In this document: positions 25,091-36,551 of the stretch, one piece after another | How positions within the stretch are numbered: the first letter of the stretch is position 1 | Layout: every line of letters starts with the position of its first letter | DNA from: Datisca glomerata | Taxonomy: Eukaryota; Streptophyta; Magnoliopsida; Cucurbitales; Datiscaceae | Direction: 5' to 3' | Length of the DNA stretch: 64,000 nucleotides | NCBI GenBank assembly: GCA_003255025.1 | Contig: QANY01007306.1 | Location: 485,273 to 549,272 of the forward strand | The notes under the pieces: generated by a model | Told to the model about the DNA's origin: nothing | The model's database searches: none | Seen by the model: only the letters and a program-made list of their open reading frames with translations | Translations under genes and position numbers: made by a program

Positions 25091-25725
25091 TGAAAATGCC
25101 ACTTTCTGTTCAACTACTGGAGTTAATTTTTGGAATTGTCGACTATTCAGTTGTCGTCCTAACCAGTTCTCCCATGGCTATAAATTAAATTCATCATTCT
25201 TTCATTAGAAACACATCTCGATGAAACCAGAATTCTATCTATCAGATCTGTCGAGAAATTTTTTTCCCTTTGCATTCCTTTATTTTGAAAATTCAGTTTC
25301 AGTGTGGTAGAGTTTGGTCAATATTTCAGTGCATAGAAATTGCACCATAGGAGACAGATGCTGATGACCACGAGCACCTAAAGTGAGAGACGTGTCCATT
25401 TTAAGGATATTGTGTCGTACAGAGTCTCGAGGTTGAAACAATTGGTCAGGAAGCAAATACAATATGCACACTTATCAGTAAGATTGATGAAGTAGCAATT
25501 AATGAAAAAACAATCGATTGAAAAGCAATAGTTATGGTTCTAATCCTCCAATCTACCAACAAAATATACCATTTGATCCCAAAGGGAGATTAAGAAAAGA
25601 AAATTTAAGTTTTAAATTTAAGGGATGATTCCAATTAAAAAATGGACAAAAGTATTAACAAAATCTACGACCCATCTAGTTCAATTAAGGGAAAATTTTC
25701 AATATAGATAATATTAGTAGTAGTA
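25091..25725. other. Unassigned sequence between the LINE and the MULE
   Basis: It may be further LINE 5' sequence. I see no motif. A 22-bp string at 25668-25689 (CGACCCATCTAGTTCAATTA and on) recurs with one mismatch at 21581-21602. Confidence 0.5.
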
Positions 25726-25813
25726 TATTAAGAAATGACCGGTTTTTAAAACTTGTAGGTAAATAGTAGGTTAAAACGGTCAATAAATTTAGACCAAAAT
25801 ACCCTTAATCTAT
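25726..25813 (+). repeat. Left terminal inverted repeat of the MULE
   Basis: It matches the reverse complement of about 36440-36551 in blocks: TTAAGA.ATGA.CCGG, GGTAAATAGTAG, and a T/A-rich ACCCT block. Diverged by indels. Confidence 0.6.
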
Positions 25814-26326
25814 ATAAAGTAACTTCCCTTTCAACTCTGTCAATAGAAAAAAGTTATTGATATACTGGACTACATATCCTACAATTATGAAAAGTATTTA
25901 TTTTATAATTTTAAAATTTATATTTATACCATTATCAACACAATCGGTGGTCAATTAAAATTTAAATTTAATAACAAATACGAATAAAATCCCTAGAAAT
26001 CAGTGAATATATAATCCATTATCAATAAGATATATTGAAATATATCACGTTAATAATTAAAATAAAATAAACGATCAATGAATATATATTGTTACAATTT
26101 AAAAATTGAATGTACCTACCATCCCGCCTAAATATCAACCAAAAAGGAAATTAGAATCATCAACAACATCGAATTTAATGAACCAAAACAGAAATTTGAA
26201 AACAACCAATAAAATTCATTAAAAAATACTTAATAGCTAATAAATTATTTACCATAATTACATATAATTTAAATTTTCAAAAACTATGTAATCACCTAAT
26301 AAGGATAGGATCTCAACGTAACTAAT

Positions 26327-27075
26327 TTAAACAATCCCTATAATCACGGTAACTACCACTAACCTAACCCTTCTAACTATAGTCAATAACCGTAACCAAG
26401 TAGAAAGCCATCCATCAACAAAAGAAAAAGTTAAACTAACAAAAATCAAACCCAAACCATCACTCTCAAGAACAGTCCTGAAAACCCCTCCTCCATTGAC
26501 GCCGACGAAGAGCTTGTGGTTACTTTCGTCAAGCAAATATTGTCAGTATTTGAAGAAGAAAGAAGAGGTAATTCGCTGATTTTTTATTTATTTATTGACT
26601 ATTATATACCAAATATTATTGACATTTAACAAAAAATAATTTCTTGATTAAGCTATCAAAATATTTCAAAGTTTCTAATTAAAACTGATTCAATGGTTAT
26701 ACTAATGCTATTTGATAGAACATGCATATAAGAAAAATATTTCTTTGATAAATTATACGAAAACTTGAAAATATAAAATATTGATGAATATTGATTAATG
26801 ACACGAACCTTCAGAAAAAATCTTGATTCTGGACATGCATGTGTGTGACAATGTTTTGATAGACGAAGGTGATTTGTATATGTAAAATCATAGTTCGATA
26901 TTCTGTTTAATAGTTTAATGATGGTGTCAATAATCGAAATGGTAGATTGATTATTATGTATATATGTAGAGTTTGTTGCATTAAATAACTGAGATTCAAT
27001 AATGTATTTTAATATGTTTGAGTCAATGTGTTTAACCATAATTATTTATATTAGCTTCTTTTGTTATTTCAATGA
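26327..27075. other. MULE interior, no confident gene
   Basis: AT-rich DNA between the left TIR and the DUF1985-type gene. Minus-strand open frames at 26327-26536 and 26656-27039 lack known motifs. It may include the promoter of the gene to the right. Confidence 0.4.
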
Positions 27076-27079
27076 TTAC

Positions 27080-28150
27080 AGAAAAGAATTCATCAAAAGA
27101 TGTGGAAGCATCAAAATCATCCAAAAAAGCCACCAAGGGTCAATCATCCGGTTGGCGATGGCTGCGTATAAACGAAGATCAACAAAATGAGGTCATTAGG
27201 AGACAATAATTGGTTGATTATTAACATATTTCTTGAGAAAGATGGTTAATGAATATTATATATATTTTTACGGACTACAATTGATTGTTTAGAGATGAGA
27301 ATTAGAACATGAACCAGAAGCTGAACCTATTTTCAAAACCAACGATCATGGACCATGTCAACCTGTCTCTAATCGAGAAGCAAAGAGATACAATTCGAAC
27401 ATGTTTTTTTGGTTCTTTCTTGATCTAAAAATTAACAAATTTCTAGCACAACTATTGTTACACATAACTAGGAAGCAGTGTCACCATGATAGGACAAATG
27501 CTATGTATTTTTTTTTATTTCAATGGGAAATTTGCTAGATTTATAATGAGAGATTTTGGTGCTATCATTGGTTTACGGTGCACGTCATTGATGCACGTGG
27601 ATAGTGAAGAAATAGGGGAAGGGAGGTTGAAGGAAAAATACTTTAAGATTAATAAAATAATGTCTAGGAAGATGCTTAATTTTACTTTTGACACTTGTAC
27701 AATTTCAAAAAATGATGAGGATGACATGATTGTGAAGCTGGCAAATTTTACTATTTAGAAAACCTATTGATCCCAAAACATGAACATATACTGGTTGACC
27801 CCTTTCATTTACTGTTGGTTGATAATGATGAGATGTTTGATTTATATCCTTGGGGGATATTATCTTTTGATATAACGATAGCGAGTATGCAGAAAATTGG
27901 ACAATTTCTGAAAAGTTCTGCTCATGCGTTTTACGGTTTCCCACATGCAATAATGGTCTCGGCACTTGAGACTATGTCTTTATTGACAATGCCCCTAATG
28001 GTATTTAAAGGAGGAGAATTTAAGCCAAGGATCAATAACTTGACAGTTATCAGTCAACCAGACAAATGAGATTTGAGTGGCATGGTTTTCGAAAATAGTA
28101 ATGTAAGTATTATAGTTAATACACACACACACACACACTCACACACACAC

Positions 28151-28183
<33 letters not shown>

Positions 28184-29062
28184 CACACACACACACACAA
28201 CACACACACATACACTTCTTTATTTGTTATTAGCTATTCAATTTATATTTGGTAAATGAAGCTTGTGATCAATAAGTTTGAAGCTACCATTGGTGAGTTA
28301 AATTTTATATACTTTGAGCCGAAATTTGTTCAATCAAAGGGTAAATATGTTGTTGATACACAACCAGAAAAGGGTGAGGCTCAACGCGAGACGATGAGTT
28401 TGAAGAGATTTTGAACTGTAAAAAGTAAAAAACACCATCGTCATCATCGATTGAGTCTAGGTTGGACAAGATAGAGGAGAGATTTTTCTTGGAGATTGAA
28501 AAGATAAACTCGAAGTTGGACGAGTTATTGAGCATTTTGAAGGTTGAGGTAAGAATAAATTATTGACAGTGATTAAATATTTTATATGGTATTTTGAATA
28601 TATATATATATACTTCTATAATTTATTTACTTTAATTAATTTGATTTTACTTTCATTTAAGGAAGGTATTGGCTAAGAACGTGGATGTGCAACAAAAAGA
28701 TCAACAAGAAGGAACAAATCCATAGAAAAGGAATTGAAGACGAATGTGATTTACCGAATATGAGTTTGGACAACTTGGAGGTAATTTATTGATAGCTTAT
28801 TGATATAATTATTGAACATCATATCGATTAGTATAAACATATTTCATTATCTACGTTATTGAATTATTTTAAACACAGGTTGAAATTTTTGTTCAACGAA
28901 TTGTTGATGATGTTATTCTGTCAACCGTTCAACCAAAAATTTCATTTGTTGTTCAAACTACTATTAAGACACGAGTCCCACCTATTAAAAGATCAACCAT
29001 CAATCAATCTCTAGCAAAAAGGGTTCCATTGACCAGTCAATGCAAGAGAAAGGGTGTGATGT
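27080..29062 (+). pseudogene. DUF1985-type gene of the MULE (Ulp1-associated family), broken
   Basis: Plus-strand frames: a polar start EKNSSKDVEASKSSKKATKG (27079-27138), then HHDRTNAMYFFLFQ/NGKFARFIMRDFGAIIGLRC (27480-27575), the opening of DUF1985. Next are ENLLIPKHEHILVDPFHL and LLVDNDEMFDLYPWGILSFD (27750-27870), then FYGFPHAIMVSALETM, the DUF1985 closing blocks with the characteristic YPWG. Later exons are Lys/Glu-rich (LDKIEERFFLEIEKINSKL, 28460-28520). DUF1985 proteins often continue into a Ulp1/C48 SUMO-protease domain and are carried by Kaonashi-type MULEs. I could not see the peptidase His/Asp/Cys here. Frameshifts at about 27480 and 27755 inactivate it. Confidence 0.62.
28121..28215. 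repeat. (CA)n microsatellite
   Basis: AC/CA dinucleotides for about 95 bp with AAC interruptions near 28151, 28182 and 28200. It is in an intron-like part of the DUF1985-type gene. Confidence 0.95.
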
Positions 29063-29910
29063 AGCTAAATTGGTTGAAAAGTGACAAAAGAAGAAGAAAG
29101 AAGAACCAAGTATGACAATCATTCTGCATCCAGTAGCTTTCACACCTCTTAATTTTCACATAATCACACAAACACAAGAAGCAAAAGAGTAGCCATTTGG
29201 ACATTTCGCTAATGATATTGGTTGAAAGAAAGAACATTTTTTATAAGACTACAATGCGTGTTGGATTTATTTATTTGATGGTCTCTATATGTGGTAGTAA
29301 TTAGATAATGAACAATTATGTGAATCTGCTCTTTGGACATGCTAGTTTTTTTGTGAATGAATATTTTGATCAACAGATAATGGATTAATATCTTTATAAA
29401 TCTTTTATTGACTATATTGACAAATGTTTCGTAACGAATATACTTGCCTTATTTTTTTAAGTGTAACGTGATAAATGGTGTACATATATATACAAATTGT
29501 AACCATGTTTAATTATATATACACATTGTAACATAGTGTGTAATTAATGTAAACTTATCCCACTATATATTGTCCTTACATAAATATACATTGTGCAAAA
29601 TGTTATTGTCACATTAAGTATATCAATGACGCGATTGTTTTGGCGATATTTTTTTAAATAAAAACAATCCTACAACAGATTCAGTAGTCAAGTAATTTGA
29701 GACAATTAGTCTATATATATGTATAGACATTGCGCGATCGATTACATTATCAATAAATGATTATACTTGATTGAATGTAAATAATGAATGATACTTAGTA
29801 ATAATTGACTGAAATTAAAAATACTATTAATACGTTAACAAGTTCAACGAAAAAAGAACATAAATAGCAAAGATAATAGTCGTTCAACATGAAATATAAA
29901 GAGCTCAAAA
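29063..29910. other. MULE interior between the two convergent genes
   Basis: AT-rich, with short TATATA and ACATATATA runs. No coding region is recognised. The two MULE genes converge here, so terminator or polyA sequences are expected. Confidence 0.5.
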
Positions 29911-31422
29911 TCTTATTTCCACTTTTTGTTTGTTCGACTGATTACTTGTTGAAGTGACCGGGTTCTTGCATCTCTTACGATTATGTCCGATCATTAGACA
30001 CCTCCCACACTTCACTTTATTAACTTCACATATCTATGGTATCATCTGCTTCTTAGGTCTACCGACCGAATGTTTGTTTTTAGGTGGAAGTATATCATGC
30101 ATTTGAACGTCTTCAGGAACATTTCATTGATTATTGTTTCCGAGAGGATGCACCAGACCCTCATATGTTGCATCCAACTCAGCCTTAAAATAATATGGAG
30201 ATACGTACAAGTACGGATTCAGATGCCTTTTAGCCATTGCAACTAGAGCATGCGCATGGTATTGCATCTATATCCCATCTTCGACAAGTGCATGATTTAT
30301 TTGGTAGTTGTACAATACATATTAAATCACCGTCAACAACCTAAAACTCATGCATGACAACGGCGATGACCTGTAAAAAAAGGCATTTCATAACATAGTA
30401 TATGAGCTATTGTTTATTTATTTTTGCTAATTCATTAAAAATAAGAAATTGAAATTTAAAAAGGATTATAATCATTGTCCGCGAATGTTGCATTTGTTTA
30501 CGTAGATGCTTTTCAACCCATTGAGCTAATGTCGTGATCATGTAACTAGATGTTACTCGACGCTCATAAAACCATCTTTGAAAAAGTTGTCATAGAAATT
30601 CTATAAAAACTGTAACAGGTAAACCACGTGCATCTTTCAATACATTATTGAGGCTTTCTGATATATTTGTTGTCATGACATTATATCGATGACTAAAAAA
30701 ATGAGATTGAGCCCATTTCTCATACCCAACACCTTTAAGGTATGTGCAAATTGAAGGGTAAATAGATTCTAGAGCCCGTATATTGACTTCAAAATCTTCA
30801 ACTATATGTGCTTTTACACATCGATAGAAAATTGGGTCCACAACTAAGTTTTTATATTTGGACTCGACATTAAACAGTAGAAAGACCGTGAACAGATTTC
30901 GGAAACCATTTCGACACTGCCTTTGGAATGCTATTGTGTCTATCGGATATAATTACTAGATTTTCTCCATCGCCAATTACTTCCTTCAATTTTTCAAAAA
31001 ACCATCTCCAAGACAGAATCATTTTCTAAATCTACCACAGCAAATGCATTGGAAAAATTTGATTTTACCATTCAACGATGATGAAGTTAAAAGCGTAACG
31101 AGGTATTTGTTCTTAAAAAAACATACCTATACCTTTGATACATTGACCAACAATGTCTGATGTTGCTTGACGATGATCACACTGAATAAATTCTACTGAA
31201 CAACTGTGCTCCTTAATATATTCCCAAACCATCTGTAGCAGACCACATCTATATGTCGATACCCGAAAAAACCACTTGCATTGGTCATTGACATACCACA
31301 CATTCATTATTTCCCGATTAGACCTTTCAACCCTAAACTCAAAATTCCCTTTCTACGCAAGCCTGTGTAACGCTTTTTAAACTCATATTTATCTTTAAAA
31401 AATGACTTCTTTTTAATGTCAA
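29911..31422 (-). pseudogene. MULE transposase (mudrA type), catalytic and C-terminal part
   Basis: Minus strand, in order. DNA-binding block: WEYIKEHSCSVEFIQCDHRQ, then ATSDIVGQCIKG (31113-31307). MULE core: VVDLENDSVLEW and VIGDGENLVIISDRHNSIPK around 31050-30930, with a catalytic-type Asp in ISDRH. C-terminal core: YEKWAQSHFFSHRYNVMTTN, then ISESLNN (30590-30841). SWIM-like region with YLYVSPYYF and a GRPKKQ basic patch (about 30300-30050). Finally a CCHC knuckle C-G-R-C-x4-H-x4-C at 29968-30013. About 100 residues between the DNA-binding block and the core are missing, including the DGT motif with the first Asp. Several frameshifts. It starts upstream in the piece at 35391-35826. Confidence 0.85.
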
Positions 31423-31675
31423 TACTACTACAATTTTGGCCTACAATGACATCAACATAGATACTATAATGACATCTATGTAAAATCTGTCAAATGAAAA
31501 GAGGCGCTGGTGGAGAAATTTTTACTTTTGAGATAATATGACAGTTTATAAATACACTGTCATCAATATTTTAGCTATTATGACAATTATTTTTCGGTCC
31601 GTCATAGAAACTCTCACTTTTTTAAGATGACAGGGAAAAATAAATGTCATTATTGTATAACATAATAATGACTTT
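31423..31675 (+). repeat. Left terminal and subterminal repeats of the Pack-CACTA element
   Basis: Following the TIR, the motif AATGACAT / ATGACAG / CTGTCAT recurs at least eight times in either orientation. This is the usual binding-site cluster of a CACTA end. Confidence 0.7.
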
Positions 31676-31699
31676 ATTGATATATCTCTATAAATTTTC

Positions 31700-33437
31700 T
31701 TTATTTACAAAAATTCCATGCCTTTTAACCCTAACTCCTAATTTTAAAATCATTTCCTTCATTTTAGATTTGACGAAGATGCAGCGCCTCCTTAGAGATT
31801 AGGTTTTCTCTCTACCTATTTCTTTCACATTTTTAGATCTGGAAGATATACTCTGTGTGTGTGTGTGTTTCGACTGAGAAGCCCTAGTCAACGACGAAGA
31901 AGAAGGTCATCGTCTTCAAGCTAGACGAAGAAACCATAACCACGACAGTGATTAGAGCTCTTCCAGTTCGAGCTAGAATACGTCGGATATAAGATTTTAG
32001 TGTTTAAGGCATTGTCTTCATGCGATTGAGGATAAGGTGTTCACCAAAATCGATTCATGGGTCAATGATAGTTGGTGGTTGTGAGGTGTTGAAGGTTTTT
32101 TTTTTAATTTTAGCTTGGTCATGGCCGCTAAAAGATAATCTCTTGCATGATTTGATTCTACGATGGCTTTTCTTCCCTTTATTGTTTCACAATCTCTAGG
32201 GTCTTGAGCCTGTCCTCAATCCTGCCTCTCTTGATCGTCGCTCAAAACCCTAGAATTTGATGCCTTGTTCGCTCTTTAATGGTATTGTTCTTATTTTCTC
32301 CCTGTTATCGGTTGTCTTCTGCTCTTACTTCACTCATTGTTTCATTTTTAATTGATTGCCTTTAGAAATTCATATTGTTAGGACATAATTGTAGAGTTTA
32401 CGTTTATTTCAAATTCATATTGTTAGGACATAATGTGTCATGGGACATCATCTAAAATGCTAGTTTTTGACATGGCTTAAAACTTTTTTAGTTGAATCTA
32501 AATTCTTTTACGTAATAATATGTCATAGGATAGCCTCTGAACTACTAGTTTTTTGTTTAAGTATCGAAGTTGACTTTGATGCTTTATGTCCCAAAGTGTT
32601 ATTTTTTAGTAAATTATTCCATATCAACTTATGCATTGCTTCATGTTTTAATTGATACAAGTAACTGAAGTTGATTTCCAATATGATAAGAAAGGACCCT
32701 CCCATTCAACTGTCACTTGGTGCTATTCAAGTTGTCAGTGCTGTTAAGCATCAGAGACTCTAATAGAGCCTTTAATTTTATTAGTTTATTTGTCGCTGCA
32801 GTAAGTCATTTTGTTTTTGTATAAAAAATCTACCAATTAAAATTGTTGTTACTAACTATATAGAGGTTCAATTAGTTTATTTAAGGTGTTCTGCTCCGTA
32901 AATTTGCTATGGAATGAAGATGTCAATTAGTGTTCCTAGCTGCTAGAGGAGGGTAATTTCATTTTTCATTTTGCTTTTAATTTTTCTGCCATGTTATAGT
33001 TTTTCTAGCTGCTAAGACATGCTTTACTTGGAATTTGCTATATGTTTTGAATGTATGCATTTAAATCTATTACTGAATTTCAAAGCGCGATTGTCTGAGT
33101 ATGTTGATGCTTATAAAGTTTATACATTAGTTGCATTATTTTTTTTATAGAGACTTATGTATGATGATGCTTAATGGTATTGCAAAAGATTATATGACTC
33201 TAAAAATTATAATAAACTAGAGCTCTTGTTAGTTTCATTCTAGCGAAGGTTTTAGGACCCCCAATTTCGCTTGATTTATGTTAAATCTTGCCCAAACCCC
33301 CTCTTTCTACCTGATTTCCCTCGAAGCCTTTCCCTTTATTTTTAAATTTTATTTTAGGGTTTTGAATCTTTTGATTTACAAACCTTAAGCTTCGGTACAG
33401 GAAGTACCCTTGCAAAAGAAGAACGCTTTGATGGAGT
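31700..33437 (+). other. Gene-like left part of the Pack-CACTA cargo, unidentified
   Basis: It contains UTR-like text (CTCTCTACC, AACCCTA tracts) and T-rich intron-like DNA, but no recognisable exon. It may be the 5' region of the captured calreticulin gene or a second captured piece. A 24-bp direct repeat lies at 32366-32389 and 32411-32434. Confidence 0.4.
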
Positions 33438-33471
33438 CAGCTAAAGTCTTTTTTGAAGAACGCTTTGATGG
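33418..33471 (+). repeat. 17-bp direct repeat at the calreticulin exon-1 boundary
   Basis: GAAGAACGCTTTGATGG occurs at 33418-33434 and again at 33455-33471, the second being the exon-1/intron-1 boundary. The first copy sits where upstream exon or signal-peptide sequence is expected. Confidence 0.9.
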
Positions 33472-34860
33472 TATATTTCACCCACTTTCTGAAATTCTCA
33501 GTGAAATGATTCGATTTGCTTTTTAGATCTTATAGTAGATCTTCTATATGCTTCAATTTCTAGATGATTAGGTTTCTTAAGGTTATGTTTATTGTCAGTT
33601 AGAGTTGAATTTGGTTCATTATGGTGGATCGGCGATCGATACGAGTATGCTTTGCGTCTGCTAGTTTAAACATTGTAATTTGTTCAGAGGCTGAAGTTTG
33701 AGTTGGATTTTGCTACTTGAACGTGATCTGCTTTCTATTTTGCTTTATAAATGATGTATTTTCTTTATTGTTCTGATCGTTAATGGAAATGTACCAAAAT
33801 GTGTCACTACCTTTGTACTCTAGTTCTCTCTGTGTTTTTGTCTCTGTAACTCTGATAACATTGGATGGAAGAAATTTGTCTTAAAATTATATCTGAATAT
33901 GATCTGCATTGTTGTTGGCTTAATGGGATCCATGCCTAGCATATGAATTGTCTCTTGGATTTGACTCTTGAAATTAAAAACTAAACACTTATTTTTCCTG
34001 GAAGAAATGTCTTGAAATTTGTTTTCTCGATTGTGAGATCTCTAAGATTAAATTATAGTTCATCAAGTAAAATCTATGATATAAGTAGAACAGTCTAAAG
34101 TCTTAGATATTTCGTTGGTTGTGTATGTTGAAACTTCGGTAAGTAGATTTATTCTACCGCTCTCTAGTGTGGTGAAGTAAATATATTGTTTCTATATCCT
34201 AGACGCATAACGTATTCTCTAACTTACATGTGTGTCTAGAATGACTTAATCGCATTTATAATGTTTTTTTGTTGTAGCTATTTTACGCCAATCTGATTAT
34301 GAAGTTCAACTTTTATTCTACTTTCTAATTCTTCTCCACTTTTTGATGCATTATATGATAATTATTCAAGATGGATGGGAAAGTCAATGGGTTAAATCTT
34401 ACTGGAAGAAAGATGAGAAGACAGCTAGGGAGTGGAACCACACCTCTGGCAAATGACACGGTGACCCTAAGGACAAAGGTGTGTTTTCTAAACCTTGCAT
34501 CAATTTATGTTAATATGATGTTATATTTTATCAATTTTACTTGCTAAGGGTATTGACTGGGCTAATGCTTTATGATATAACATGAAGAATTAACTACTTG
34601 AAGTTATTGGCTTAATGCTATGTATCCCTGTTATATGTTATCTATTAAATGTATCCAAACAAGTGAAGATGATAGGTTCGATGCTATTTCGGCTGAGTAC
34701 CTTGAATTCAGTAACAAAGATAATACACTTATCTTCCAGTTTTCCATGAATCATGAACAAAAGCTTGACTGTGGCGGTGGCTACATGAAGTTGCTCAGTG
34801 GTGAAGTTGATCAAAAGAAATTCGGTGGGGATACCCCATACAGGTACATGACGAACCCTG
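33438..34860 (+). pseudogene. Captured calreticulin gene fragment, three exons with introns
   Basis: Calreticulin is an ER-lumen Ca2+-binding chaperone. Exon 1 end (33438-33470): SAKVFFEERFD, followed by a G|GTATAT donor. Exon 2 (34369-34480): DGWESQWVKSYWKKDEKTAR and EWNHTSGK, then a TGA where Trp is expected, then GDPKDKG and a donor. Exon 3 (about 34655-34850): [40 protein letters not shown] and [23 protein letters not shown]. These are the N-terminal globular-domain blocks, including the CGGGY motif. Splice phases join correctly between exons 1 and 2. Breaks: the in-frame stop in exon 2 and an altered acceptor (AAT instead of AAG) before exon 3. The P-domain, C-domain and HDEL end are absent. 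Confidence 0.9.
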
Positions 34861-35390
34861 TACGAAATAACCTTTTTATGTGATTTGAATTGCTTCAAGC
34901 TGTTTTTGATTTTGACTTGTGAAAAACTATCTTCCTTTATTCATCTTTGCTTGTTGTTTTTAACCGTGCAAATTAGAATTTTGTCTCTCTTTGTATTAAA
35001 ACTGGTTGCTTTCTTGCTTTCTTTAGCTCATTTAATGTATATAAAAAAACTTGTCTTGGGAAGGTAATTTAATGAAAAAACTGTCATTTTTTTTTACTTT
35101 CCCTGAAAGTTTTAAAAAAAATAATTTGGAAACTAGATGACTGGTCATCATCTAATTGCTTTCGCGGTATTTTTGATGATGGGGACTCCCCGTCATCTAA
35201 ATGATTTTGGCGGCATCTATGATGACGGGGATTCCCTGTCATCTAATTGATTTTCGTGCAACCTATTATGATGATTTTTTTTATAAAATGAGTAAAGATG
35301 ACAGCTCAATAGATGACGGGAGGTCAGCCATCATTATAGAGTTATAATGATAGGTTTTCATCGTCATCTAAGGCCAAAATTGTAGTAGTG
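34861..35390 (+). other. Right flank and subterminal repeats of the Pack-CACTA element
   Basis: T-rich DNA to about 35100, then GATGACGGGGA / CCCCGTCATCTA motifs several times in both orientations up to the right terminal repeat at 35372-35390. Confidence 0.7.
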
Positions 35391-35826
35391 CAGAATTATT
35401 AGGGACATTTTTTAAATCAACTAGAGCAATAAAAACGTCAACATCTTTAGCATGGTTGCATTCTATTGAGTCTGATTGACTGTTCCCTCCAAGTATCAAA
35501 CTTTGAAACTCACAAGATTGATCAATAACGAAACTAGACCTGTCAACAATTAGTGAAAAGTGAACTCCATTATCATTCCTAATGAGGGAAATGTACCATT
35601 CAACATCATGATCCGATTTTATTTCAACATTGATAGATGAAGCATTGCCAAATTGTAATTTGACTGTAATTTTAAACTTGTCCCTCCCATCAACAAAACC
35701 TAGAATTGAAATAATTCCTTCAACCATCTCTATGAATTTCGTATTGATATCAACCAAAGAAGGTTTTGATCGAAAGTCAACATATGATTTTGATTCATTC
35801 CATCTCCCATCATACATTAAAATCAT
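35391..35826 (-). pseudogene. MULE transposase (mudrA type), N-terminal part
   Basis: The minus-strand frame begins MILMYDGRWNESKSYVDFRS at 35826. It contains FIEMVEGIISILGFVDGRDK and DHDVEWYISLIR, the N-terminal ubiquitin-like (PB1-type) block found before the mudrA DNA-binding region. It runs into the Pack-CACTA terminus at 35390 and continues in the same direction beyond the insertion at 31422. A frame of about 145 residues stays open, so it is less decayed than the other half. Confidence 0.75.
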
Positions 35827-36439
35827 GAGGATCTTTGATATTCTTGAATCAATTTTATTAATGAAATAATGAATAAAATAATTAAAAATTATGGAGTTAA
35901 TTTATAAAAATAAAAACTATTCTCGATTAGTAATATAATGACACAAAAATATTGAATACTAATCTTCCATCGAACTGAGAACAAACCCGAACACAATAGT
36001 TGTAGATTAAAAAACTCCAAAAAACTAAGCAAAACTATGCAAATCCTTGGATACTGAAACCTACCTAATAATCTTCTGTCAACCACGTTCACTCAATGAA
36101 ATGATATGTTGTTTGACTAAAATATTTTAAAAAGTTGTTGTTCGAGTTGCAGAGGACGAAGATATCAATGAATGTTGGAGAGATATAAAATTGATATTTC
36201 GTGAAGTGAGGAAGATGAAATTTGAATTAGGATGCAGGTCGACTAAAAGTAATACCAGAATTAGCTAAAATCAAGGAGATTTAACTAAAATCAAACATAA
36301 TCATTCGGTTATAGAAAAAAATCAGTTATTATAGATATACATTTAAAAACAGAATCTTATTGATTGTAACTAAATAAAGAAATAATCTATAAATTATCAA
36401 ATAATAAATGTGCAGCCACGTAAGATGTTATGTTTAACA
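35827..36439. other. MULE 5' flanking region of the transposase gene
   Basis: Non-coding AT-rich region between the transposase start and the right TIR. It should hold the transposase promoter. No box stands out. Confidence 0.5.
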
Positions 36440-36551
36440 AACTATTGAGGGTAAAACTGTCAATGAAAAAGTAGAGTAAATGAACTGGTGATGTGACATC
36501 TATAAAACTACTATTTACCCTAAAAAACCGGATCATATCTTAATAACCACT
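36440..36551 (-). repeat. Right terminal inverted repeat of the MULE
   Basis: The reverse complement of this stretch shares three collinear blocks with the left end at 25726-25813, including GGTAAATAGTAG. Confidence 0.6.

Larger units (their letters stand above)
31423..35390. mobile_element. CACTA-type transposon inserted in the MULE transposase, carrying calreticulin exons
   Basis: The right terminus, read inward, is CACTACTACAATTTTGGCC. The left terminus at 31423 is TACTACTACAATTTTGGCC, with C mutated to T. They are about 20-bp inverted repeats. The 3-bp flanks are CAA (left) and CAG (right), one mismatch from a CACTA-size duplication. Subterminal repeats based on ATGACAG/GATGACGGG are dense at both ends (31440-31670, 35150-35370). 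It splits one mudrA gene into two collinear parts. No transposase is visible. The interior carries calreticulin gene pieces, making it a Pack-CACTA of 3,968 bp. Confidence 0.82.
25726..36551 (-). mobile_element. MULE (Mutator-like transposon) with mudrA and a DUF1985 gene, split by a CACTA element
   Basis: Terminal inverted repeats of about 90-110 bp are recognisable. The left one reads TTAAGAAATGACCGGTTTTT (from 25729) with GGTAAATAGTAG and AATACCCTTAAT further in. The right one, read inward from 36545, has ATTAAGATATGATCCGGTTT, GGGTAAATAGTAG and TTTTACCCTCAATAG. The TIRs have diverged, and I could not fix a clean 9-bp duplication. A mudrA-type transposase lies on the minus strand at the right and a DUF1985-type gene on the plus strand at the left. 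Without the 3.97-kb CACTA insertion the MULE would be about 6.9 kb. All its genes are broken. Confidence 0.7.

Noticed and set aside
27515..27965. Minus-strand frames opposite the DUF1985-type gene
   Set aside because: They mirror the plus-strand coding blocks and have no motifs of their own.
28073..28255. Plus-strand open frame through the CA repeat
   Set aside because: Its His/Thr repeats are only the translation of a microsatellite.
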